A DNA stretch of 5,370 nucleotides, from positions 1-5,370 of the forward strand of contig CAJOFP010000334.1 of NCBI GenBank assembly GCA_905233795.1, given 5' to 3'. The position numbers and the translations under genes are program-made. This DNA comes from an uncultured Oscillibacter sp. Lineage in GTDB: Bacteria; Bacillota; Clostridia; Oscillospirales; Oscillospiraceae. Of the stretch, positions 1 to 5,370 are shown piece after piece; positions within the stretch are counted from its first letter, which is position 1; every line of letters starts with the position of its first letter. The notes under the pieces were generated by a model. It was given only the letters and a program-made list of their open reading frames with translations. It did not search any database and had not been told where the DNA came from.

Positions 1-1
1 C

Positions 2-97
2 GTGCCTGAGGCGGAAGTCCCGCCCGAATCGACGGACGCGGATATTCGGTTTGACGAGTGTGATCGCGGCGAAAAGGAATCAGCCCGGATTATGTAA
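2..97 (+). CDS. C-terminal tail of an unidentified protein (5' end outside window)
   Basis: An open plus-strand frame enters from the left edge and ends at a TAA at 95-97, leaving 31 residues. The tail is acidic and polar (VPEAEVPPESTDADIRFDEC, then DRGEKESARIM). Most codons end in G or C, which looks more like coding sequence than the AT-richer stretch after the stop. I recognise no family, and so short a tail supports no function. If real, the gene converges on the minus-strand hypothetical gene ending at 167, with about 70 bases between them. Those bases hold no clear terminator; the best pairing is a bulged GCGG(G)A/TCCGC with a loop of about 25 bases. The minus strand is also open over the same bases but gives a serine-rich, low-information peptide. 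Confidence 0.4.
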   Translation: MPEAEVPPESTDADIRFDECDRGEKESARIM

Positions 98-166
98 ATT
101 TATTGCGGGATGGGTGCATATTATGTGTATTTAGTCCGCCTTTGTTATTTTATAATCTTATTTCTT

Positions 167-790
167 CTAAATCGCAAATTGTATCGGCATACAATAATCA
201 TAGACTGGGATTAAAAGTTGAGAATCGCGCTCCAGACGCACAATCGAAAATTGCCCCAGCGTGATATAAATCCGGCGTCCGTCGTCACCGCTGGACAATC
301 CGCCACAGAAACAGCCGCTGATAAAATCCGGAATCTCGCATAATTCACAATCCCGGTCGCACCGGTCGCGGCGATCCGCGATACGGGCGTCCAATACAAT
401 CGGATCCACCGCTTCCACAACCGCGATGGGCAAATTGGTTCTCTGGAGTGACTGCGGATCCGGTCCGCCCTCACGGGTCATAGACGAGAAAATTTTCGCG
501 TTCCCCTCACTGCCGAATAAAATCACGCGTTTGTCAAATACGCACAGACCTTCCACCGTTGTCGGAATCGGATTGCCTAAATACGCCTGCAGCGTGACAT
601 GATAAAAGAAACGAATATCGACCGTGTAAAATCCGCGGTTGAAACTGACGGGTTCGACATCAATATAGACGTGCAGTAATTTCGCCGCGCCGCCTTTGAC
701 GGACATCGCCCGGCTGATCACATCCGCGTATTGCGTCTGGGGATAGAATCTTAAATCCTCAATGCAATCTTTATCATAAGATATAGCGTT
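167..790 (-). pseudogene. Conserved clostridial protein of unknown function, N-terminus lost
   Basis: The frame is open from 790 to a TAG at 167-169, about 207 codons. A GTG at 719-721 could be taken as the start, but family-like sequence continues upstream of it (SYDKDCIEDLRFYPQTQYAD), so it is probably internal. From memory, the core (VYIDVEPVSFNRGFYTVD, VFDKRVILFGSEG, AKIFSS, NLPIAVVEAVDPIVL, TLGQFSIVRLERD, LLIPVYDYCMP) belongs to a hypothetical family common in Clostridia, whose members start some tens of residues earlier with a segment like VYDSC..KDC. Here the frame hits a stop at 791-793, right where the recombinase region begins, and no start codon or ribosome site lies in the remaining upstream part. 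The lost N-terminus is not found beyond the recombinase either. A Cys-rich patch (RCDRDCELCEIPDF, then GCFCG) lies about two thirds along; metal binding is possible but unproven. No membrane segment or signal peptide is evident. The function of the family is unknown to me. Confidence 0.72.
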
Positions 791-800
791 TTATAAAATA
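788..800 (+). repeat. Left arm of imperfect inverted repeat flanking the recombinase
   Basis: The plus strand reads GTTTTATAAAATA. The reverse complement of 2301-2313 reads GTTTTATATAATA, so the arms match at 12 of 13 positions. The plus-strand triplet AGC sits immediately outside each arm. Low complexity makes chance a real alternative. Confidence 0.4.
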
Positions 801-812
801 TTTTAATAAAAT
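789..812. repeat. Cluster of overlapping AT-only palindromes
   Basis: Three overlapping palindromes lie in a block with no G or C: TTTTATAAAA (789-798), AAAATATTTT (795-804) and ATTTTAATAAAAT (800-812, one central base). The block ends at the stop codon of the recombinase gene. It could be a recombinase-binding or crossover region, or a weak bidirectional transcription end. AT richness alone can produce such palindromes. Confidence 0.4.
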
Positions 813-2264
813 TAACGCCCTTTCAGGACAATTCGCAAAGAAAAATCAGATGGCTTTGATTTTTTTTCTTTTTTATACCAGATCGTATCAATCATAGATT
901 TTAAAAGCGCGTTTCGCCCGGCGGCGTCCCGCTCCCGGTAAAGATTTAAAATCGTCTGAATTTGTCGCGTTTGCTTATTTCGCTTGTCAGGATTCGCGTC
1001 CGACTCTAATTTTAACGCTTTTTCAGATTCTGATTCTTGTTCTTGTAACCGGGAAATTTTTTCTTTTATCATGTCCATGCGCTGTTTGAATTCTTCCGCC
1101 GAATACGCGCCGGATTCCACTAAATCATATAATCGCGTTTTCGCCTTTTCCGCCGCCGACAATTCGGCGCGAATCGCGTTTAACATTTTTGACCGCTCCT
1201 CCGGCGCCTGAGCGCGTTCCGGCGCGGACTTTACCGGAGGATCAATCATATTCTCTAATAATATCAATATAGCGTTTTCTATAAATTCATATTTCGCCGA
1301 TGCGCAGCATCCGGGTCGCTGACAGACTAAGTACGACCCGCCTTGCGTAAAAGTCAGTCGTTGCATATGCCCGCCGCATTTCTCGCAGCGGATTAACCCG
1401 GCCAGACTGCTTTTAATCGTTCCGTCACGTTTCGATGGAATATAACGCTTTTCAGATATAGCCCGTACTTTATCCCATAATTCGCCGTCAATTATTGGCG
1501 GATGTATGCCGTCCACAATTATCCATTTTTCTTTCGGATTATAAATCGTGATATATTTTTGATTTCCCCGCGCGTTTTTTTTAATATGGCTTTTTTGATT
1601 CCAGACGATTTTCCCGGCATAAACCGGATTGTCCAGAATTTTTTTTACGCTGTTTCTGGAAAAACCAGCTGATCTGCGCGGTTTCGCTCCCATCGCGTTT
1701 ATCTTCCGGGCAATACTCACACATCCGTATCCGTCCGCGTAAAGCTGATACATTAGACGCACAAAATGAGCTTCATTTTCGATAATTTCCAGCGTCGGCT
1801 TCCCGGCGATTGTAACTCGCTTATATCCATACGGCGCGTTGGCGACATAACAGCCGTCTTTGACTGTCCGTACTTTTTAATTCCGCGTACTGCTCATCCG
1901 TTTCCACGGATAAATCATAAATCTTTTCCGGAGTGACGATCAGCGTCCCGGAATTTTTGAACGCTTCCAGTACAATCCCCTGATCCCGCATGGAACCGCG
2001 TGACAGCCGATCCATATCCATACATAATACGCAATCATATTTTCCGGTTTCCACGTCTTCCAGCAATCGTAACATCTGGGGGCGGGCATATAAGCTCTCA
2101 CCGCTCGCCACTTCGGGATATACTTCTATAATATATATCCCGCGCGCGGCGGCGTACTCCGTCAGCGTTTCACGATGACGTTTTAATATCGCGTCCGTGT
2201 CCTGCCCGTCCTCGGCGCGGCTTTTTCTTAAATATACCGCCGCTTCTTTTCCTGATATATTCAT
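812..2264 (-). pseudogene. Large serine recombinase (site-specific integrase/transposase), frameshifted by internal deletion
   Basis: The N-terminal frame runs from ATG 2262-2264 to a stop at 1821 and carries a resolvase-type catalytic domain: YLRKSR with nucleophile Ser15 and Arg13, then DRLSRG with Arg86 and Arg89. It stays family-like up to about residue 130 (ETDEQYAELK, near 1876). The rest is in another frame, open from 1876 to a TAA at 812-814. That part resumes with RTVKDGCYVANAPYGYKR and continues through the recombinase domain (to about 1560), a zinc ribbon (CEKCGG...CQRPGC, about 1395-1305), a coiled coil (about 1220-1000) and a basic tail. Relatives have about 20 extra residues at the junction, ending the catalytic domain and forming the long helix (consensus-like EAFMAR.E.KIIKRR..RG). 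So this is a deletion of about 60 bases plus a frameshift, and the enzyme should be inactive. Everything else looks well preserved, suggesting recent damage or an assembly error. Upstream, AAGGAAAGGG lies 12 or more bases before the ATG, an acceptable but distant ribosome site. Confidence 0.9.
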
Positions 2265-2300
2265 AACATTTTACTGCCCTTTCCTTTCCGCGTTTATATT

Positions 2301-2313
2301 TATTATATAAAAC
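2301..2313 (-). repeat. Right arm of imperfect inverted repeat flanking the recombinase
   Basis: This is the partner of 788-800 in opposite orientation, differing at one base. It overlaps the likely -10 region of the recombinase promoter, so promoter and element end would coincide if both calls are right. AGC follows directly at 2314-2316. Confidence 0.4.
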
Positions 2314-2332
2314 AGCCGCCTCTAAAATTCAA
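2302..2332 (-). promoter_or_regulatory. Candidate promoter of the recombinase gene
   Basis: On the minus strand TTGAAT (2332-2327) is followed after 17 bases by TATATA (2309-2304), or after 19 bases by a perfect TATAAT (2307-2302). This sits about 40 bases before the recombinase ATG. It resembles a sigma-A promoter, but the surroundings are AT-rich. The -35 box lies outside the proposed element border, so an inserted copy would borrow it from flanking DNA. Confidence 0.4.
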
Positions 2333-2578
2333 ACGGAAAAATTTGTGAAAGCCGTCGGCGAAGTTTACGCTGACGGTTACGGATATTACGTCAACCGTAT
2401 CGCTGAGGGGAAACTGACAGTCGGGAAAGAGAATACGCAAAAGATTGAGAGAAATCATCTGACCTCGCGCACCCGTATCAAAAAACTTTGCCGTAAAACA
2501 ATCTGCTTTTCCGAAAAGCCGGAGATACACGAAACTGTCGTCTAAACATTTATCAAGATATTCTTCTTCGGATCATGA
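2324..2578 (+). pseudogene. IS1-family transposase, C-terminal remnant
   Basis: This plus-strand frame resembles the C-terminal end of IS1-type transposases (InsAB' type). YADGY matches the segment around the second catalytic Asp (compare TDEW.AY). GKENTQKIERNHL, with the catalytic Glu in IER, leads into the hallmark TRIKKLCRKTICFSEKPEIHETVV. A TAA at 2543-2545 interrupts the frame, and family-like codons (TFIKIFFF) follow in the same frame to a TGA at 2576-2578, so the stop looks like a mutation within the original end. Roughly two thirds of the expected transposase is missing upstream, including the N-terminal DNA-binding part and the first catalytic Asp. No IS1-like terminal repeat is recognisable on either side. 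It abuts the recombinase remnant on one side, and its end overlaps the phosphopantetheinyl transferase stop on the other. It cannot be active. Confidence 0.8.
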
Positions 2579-3208
2579 CAGCTGAATCCGCCATCTTTTG
2601 AAGACCACCATATCTTTTTGTCGCATACAGACACAGATTAAGCAATTCATTCTTTCCGTTTCAGAAAAGACAATACTATTATTTTGAATATCTTTTTCCG
2701 GCAGGACACAAAACGAATCAAGAGGACCTAAAATCCCGGTTCCCAGCAACTTCAAATAGCTCTCTTTTCGTGTCCAAAGGCGCGTAAAAGCGCGATCCGG
2801 ATCATCGGATTGATGAATCCATTGTCGTTCTCGCGGCTGAAAACATATCGCCTCGACGCCGGGAACCGCGCTTTGAAGAACCTCCACATCCACGCCCACC
2901 GGCTGATCGGACACGGCGCAGACCGCAAGCGTTCCGCTGTGGGACAAATTAAAATGAATGTCCGGACAGACATCCAGCGCGGGTTTGCCATTGGGAAGGC
3001 GCCGAATACTGAGATTTGACGCTCCGGCATGGCGCAGGGCGTATGCCAGCAACAATCCCGCGCCGAGACAAAGACGACGATCTTTTTCAAAGCGAAAGCG
3101 CATAACCTGTTTCCGACGCTCCTCCCATGGCAGCAAGGACATACACCGGGAGAACAGCGCCGGATCAGAAAGCGGTTGAACATCACAGTACCAACAGAAT
3201 ATTGACAT
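2573..3208 (-). CDS. Sfp-type 4'-phosphopantetheinyl transferase
   Basis: The 211-residue protein transfers the phosphopantetheine arm of coenzyme A to a conserved serine of carrier proteins (acyl, peptidyl or aryl carrier domains) in the cytoplasm. Visible motifs in order: LPNGKPAL (71-78), HFNLSHSG (85-92, with the CoA-contacting His90), VGVDVE (104-109, with Mg-binding Asp107 and Glu109) and WTRKESYLK (145-153, with Glu149 and Lys153). Spacing and length match the two-lobed Sfp/Gsp class rather than the short AcpS class. The start is supported by GGAG (3218-3215) six bases before the ATG at 3208-3206. No carrier protein, NRPS or PKS gene lies in the window, so the substrate is unknown; it may act in trans on a distant cluster or on fatty-acid ACP. 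It lies downstream of uxaA after 157 bases without an evident shared role. All key residues are present and the frame is unbroken, unlike its neighbours. Its stop overlaps the IS1 remnant by six bases. Confidence 0.93.
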   Translation of the reverse strand: MSIFCWYCDVQPLSDPALFSRCMSLLPWEERRKQVMRFRFEKDRRLCLGAGLLLAYALRHAGASNLSIRRLPNGKPALDVCPDIHFNLSHSGTLAVCAVSDQPVGVDVEVLQSAVPGVEAICFQPRERQWIHQSDDPDRAFTRLWTRKESYLKLLGTGILGPLDSFCVLPEKDIQNNSIVFSETERMNCLICVCMRQKDMVVFKRWRIQLS

Positions 3209-3344
3209 AAAATTCTCCGTAAATCAGTCATAGATAGCGTATCAAATATCCCTCCCTTGGGGCTCTGCGGAGACAACGGGTATCGCGGCTCGTTTGTGTA
3301 TGATGTGACGGGAAAACTCCTATTTCTCATCTTCATACTTTGTT

Positions 3345-3367
3345 GAAGCGTTTGTGAATACCGCTTC
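3345..3367 (-). terminator. Weak hairpin at the end of uxaA
   Basis: GAAGCG (3345-3350) and CGCTTC (3362-3367) form a perfect 6-base-pair stem around an 11-base loop, touching the first base of the uxaA stop triplet (3367-3369). No U-run follows on the minus-strand transcript (CAACAAAGTATGAAG), so it is a poor intrinsic terminator. It may only protect or pause the transcript, or be chance. Confidence 0.25.
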
Positions 3368-4817
3368 TAAAGAACAACGCCGTCTTTCAATATGGAAATT
3401 TCCCTTGCGCCGCGTTTCTCCGCCAGAACGGTTTTTCCGTCCGCGACGGAAATTACACAATTCAGCAGCCGATCCCCGGCGTCATCCAGACTTTCACCCT
3501 GCGCGACCGTTCCCGCGTTGAAATCAATCCACATTTTTTTCCGTTCATACAGCGGCGTATTGGAAGAGATTTTCATTGTGGGAACCGGGGCGCCAAAAGG
3601 AGTTCCACGGCCTGTGGTAAAAAGAATCATATGAACGCCGGCCGCGGTCAGCGCGGTGGACGCTACAAGATCATTTCCGGGAGCGCTTAACAGACTTAAA
3701 CCTTTCTTTCTGACAGTTTCGCCATAGCGCAGAACATCCACAATCTGAGCGCCGCCGCCTTTTTGAACGCAACCACAGGATTTATCTTCCAAAGTTGTAA
3801 TGCCTCCGGCTTTGTTGCCGGGACTGGGATTCTCATAAACGACCTGTCCGTGGCTGACAAAATATTGTTTAAATTGATTTACCATATTGACGGCGCTGTC
3901 AAACACGGTTCTGTCAGCGCAACGGGAAAACAGGATATTTTCCGCCCCGAACATTTCCGGGACTTCCGTCAAGACCGCGGAGCCGCCCAGCGCGATCAGC
4001 CGGTCAGAAAATTTTCCAACAACCGGATTTGCGGTAATGCCGGACAGTCCGTCAGAACCTCCGCATTTCAGACCTATTACCAATTCGCCCGCGGGAAGGC
4101 CAGTTCTTTCAGAAGCGATCTTCCCGCTGTCAGTTCGTCCTCTTCCTGTTGGCAGATTAAAAATTTCACTCTTTGATCGTCCCACGTTCCCAATTCTTCC
4201 TGAAACTGATCCATTGTCAGATTTTCACAGCCCAGTCCCAGAACCAGAACCCCGCCCGCGTTTGGATGCCGTACCAGCGCCGCGAGAAGTTTTCGTGTCT
4301 GCGCGTGGTCATCGCCGATCTGACTGCAGCCGAAAGGATGGGGAAACGTATACAATCCGTCAATGCTCCCTTTCACGAGGTTCTGATTCTCCCGTACCAG
4401 CGCCGCCGCGATATTGTTGACGCATCCGACAGTGGGGATAATCCAAATCTCATTGCGTATGGCGGCGCGACCGTCCGGGCGTCGGAAACCCTGAAACACG
4501 CGGGGAGATACGACAGGCGGATCGAAAACTTTGTGATTATATTGATACGCCGCGTTTTCGGAAAGTCCCGTCCGGACATTGTGCGTATGAACCCACTGCC
4601 CCGGATTGATATTTTCTTTCGCAATGCCAATCGGATTGCCGTATTTTATCACCGGCGAATCTTTCGGAATAAACCGGAGCGCGAATTTATGTCCCCGGAC
4701 AATCGGCTCCGTAACGGTAATGTTTCCGCCGTCTTTCAGCGCCAGCGTTTCCCCCGCCTGAATATCCTCCAACGCCACAGCCACATTGTCTTTGTTATCA
4801 ATTATAATAAATTTCAT
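3367..4817 (-). pseudogene. uxaA: Altronate dehydratase, frameshifted by a small internal deletion
   Basis: An intact UxaA is an iron-dependent cytoplasmic enzyme that dehydrates D-altronate to 2-dehydro-3-deoxy-D-gluconate in galacturonate breakdown. The N-terminal frame (4817 to a stop at 4077) has a SAF domain (residues about 1-80, with RGHKFALR and WVHTHNV) and the start of the main domain (GFRRPDGRAAIRNEIWIIPT, PHPFGCSQIGDD, LGLGCENLT, FLICQQEEDE). The remainder lies in another frame down to a TAG at 3367-3369: GLKCGGSDGLSGITANP, LTEVPEMFGAE, NMVNQFKQYF, ENPSPGNKAGGITTLEDKS, LSAPGNDLVA, LFTTGRGTPFG. Between EDE and GLKCGG, E. coli UxaA (as I remember it) has about 10 more residues than a direct join here. 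The total span of 1451 bases equals 483 codons plus 2 bases, consistent with a loss of about 31 bases near 4090-4105. Both halves are otherwise well conserved, so the break is recent or an assembly error. The ATG at 4817 is preferred over an in-frame TTG at 4823 because of ribosome-site spacing. It follows uxaB in an apparent operon. Confidence 0.9.
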
Positions 4818-4824
4818 TTTCAAT

Positions 4825-4830
4825 TTCCTT
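4825..4830 (-). promoter_or_regulatory. Ribosome binding site of uxaA
   Basis: AAGGAA on the minus strand ends seven bases before the ATG at 4817-4815. The alternative in-frame TTG start at 4823-4821 would lie only one base from it, so this site decides the start. Confidence 0.7.
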
Positions 4831-4864
4831 ATTTTAATTTTAAAGCTAAAATTCAGGACAAACA

Positions 4865-4891
4865 GGGACGGGCGCCAATATTACCCGTCCC
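4865..4891 (-). terminator. GC-rich stem-loop between uxaB and uxaA
   Basis: GGGACGGG pairs perfectly with CCCGTCCC (eight base pairs, seven of them G-C) around an 11-base loop, starting 12 bases after the uxaB stop. On the minus-strand transcript the stem is followed by UGUUUGUCC, a poor U-tract. The structure could be a partial terminator, an mRNA processing or stability element setting the uxaB:uxaA ratio, or the end of uxaB transcription with uxaA restarted from the AT-rich stretch that follows. No promoter there is convincing. Confidence 0.45.
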
Positions 4892-4903
4892 CGTCCGTTT
4901 CGC

Positions 4904-5370
4904 TTAAATCAAATCCGCCATCGCCTGATATGCCCCGACGTTTTGAATTTGCTCCAAATCTTTTATAACGGCGTCCGTAAAACCCGGAATCGCCGACAAC
5001 GCGCCGTTCCACATCTTTTGATTTTCCACAACGGCGCGGACAAGAGACTGAATATCTTCACCCGCGTGTTCCCGGAAAAACGTGAGAATCCATTCGTCAT
5101 CCCGCGCTTCGCCGTTTAAATAAAACGCGATATACGCCGCGAAAGAAAACGTCAGGCGCCGGGGCAGTCCACCCGTGCGCGCCGCGTACTCCGTCACGCT
5201 CGGCAAAACGCGGGCTTTCCATTTCGCCGTGGAATTTAAAGCAATATCCAAAAGACGATGATCAATATATGGATTATTAAAACGCTCCAGCACGGAATCG
5301 GCGAACGAAATTAATTCCTGTTCAGGCAAATCCAGCGTGGGAATAATCTCCTGAAAGAGCGTCTTGCGCA
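4904..5370 (-). CDS. uxaB: Tagaturonate reductase (altronate oxidoreductase), C-terminal part
   Basis: About 155 residues are visible, ending at a TAA at 4906-4904; the frame stays open to the window edge (RKTLFQEIIPTLDLPEQELI upstream of the TTG at 5329), so the gene continues outside. UxaB reduces D-tagaturonate to D-altronate with NADH, the step before UxaA, in the cytoplasm. The visible part matches the C-terminal helical domain of the mannitol-dehydrogenase family: ELISFADSVLERFNNPYIDH, LLDIALNSTAKWKARVLPSV, LPRRLTFSFAAYIAFY. The NALNS.KWKARVLPS-like region resembles UxaB more than the fructuronate reductase UxuB, and a neighbouring uxaA supports this. The NAD-binding Rossmann domain and the Lys/Asn/His catalytic motif would lie upstream and cannot be checked. 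The gene is followed by the stem-loop at 4865-4891 and then uxaA, 86 bases from the uxaB stop to the uxaA ATG. No damage is seen in this part. Confidence 0.87.
   Translation of the reverse strand, partial: RKTLFQEIIPTLDLPEQELISFADSVLERFNNPYIDHRLLDIALNSTAKWKARVLPSVTEYAARTGGLPRRLTFSFAAYIAFYLNGEARDDEWILTFFREHAGEDIQSLVRAVVENQKMWNGALSAIPGFTDAVIKDLEQIQNVGAYQAMADLI

Larger units (their letters stand above)
788..2313 (-). mobile_element. Possible borders of a defective serine-recombinase element
   Basis: The segment holds the broken recombinase gene and nothing else recognisable. Its left edge falls where the reading frame of the conserved hypothetical gene breaks. The edges proposed here are an imperfect inverted repeat of 13 bases (12 matches) at 788-800 and 2301-2313, each directly abutted on its outer side by the triplet AGC (785-787 and 2314-2316). 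This fits an inserted unit with a short target or core duplication. Against it, the repeat is almost pure A/T and could be chance. Large serine recombinases also need not leave terminal inverted repeats, and no cargo genes remain. It may be the remnant of a larger integrative element that lost its interior. Confidence 0.35.

Noticed and set aside
98..166. Bidirectional terminator between the left-edge frame and the hypothetical gene
   Set aside because: Only a bulged five-pair stem with a loop of about 25 bases can be drawn, so it is too weak to call.
1860..1890. Programmed ribosomal frameshift at the A-run in the recombinase gene
   Set aside because: A shift at TTAAAAAGT would join the frames, but about 20 codons conserved in relatives would still be missing at the junction. 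A deletion explains both facts.
785..2316. CRISPR array, tRNA, toxin-antitoxin or retron-like non-coding structure
   Set aside because: No regularly spaced repeats, no tRNA cloverleaf, no small paired genes and no reverse transcriptase were seen here or elsewhere in the window.
2303..2530. Minus-strand open frame of 75 codons between the recombinase and the transferase
   Set aside because: It lies antisense to the recognisable IS1-type transposase remnant and has no family-like motifs.
3222..3336. Small minus-strand gene upstream of the phosphopantetheinyl transferase (starts MKMRNRSFPVTSYTNE)
   Set aside because: The open frame runs on through the transferase gene in another frame with unlikely composition, has no good ribosome site and resembles no family. 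It is probably intergenic sequence.
4173..4907. Long plus-strand open frame of 244 codons opposite uxaA
   Set aside because: It is the antisense of the clearly recognisable uxaA coding sequence, and its translation has no family features.

Overview
The window looks like a chromosomal piece of a Firmicute of class Clostridia, probably Oscillospiraceae-like and gut-associated. This is inferred from three things: the style of the large serine recombinase, a clostridial hypothetical protein family carrying the VYIDVEPVSFNRGFYTVD signature, and a pectin-sugar (galacturonate) catabolism operon. Nearly everything reads on the minus strand, so transcription runs from high to low coordinates.

Layout, in transcription order. 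(1) 5370-4904: C-terminal part of tagaturonate reductase (uxaB), cut by the window edge. (2) A GC-rich stem-loop at 4865-4891. (3) 4817-3367: altronate dehydratase (uxaA), split into two frames by a small out-of-frame deletion near 4090-4105. (4) A short intergenic stretch with a weak hairpin next to the uxaA stop. (5) 3208-2573: a complete Sfp-type 4'-phosphopantetheinyl transferase, the only gene in the window that is both complete and apparently intact. (6) 2324-2578 on the plus strand: the C-terminal remnant of an IS1-family transposase. (7) 2264-812: a large serine recombinase gene, broken by an out-of-frame deletion of about 20 codons. (8) 790-167: a conserved clostridial protein of unknown function that has lost its N-terminus beside the recombinase. 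(9) 2-97 on the plus strand: the possible tail of a convergent gene.

UxaB (tagaturonate to altronate) and UxaA (altronate to 2-keto-3-deoxygluconate) are consecutive steps of galacturonate breakdown and form an apparent uxaB-uxaA operon. With uxaA frameshifted, the route is either dead here or depends on another copy. The region from about 788 to 2578 is a scar made of two dead mobile elements side by side. An imperfect inverted repeat with abutting AGC triplets flanks the recombinase and may mark its borders.

The main message is gene decay. Four of the genes wholly inside the window are broken: two by similar small out-of-frame deletions, one by truncation, and one by truncation plus a stop. 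I do not see a convincing new biological system. The points most worth checking are the recombinase borders, the two look-alike deletions (real or assembly error), and the orphan phosphopantetheinyl transferase.
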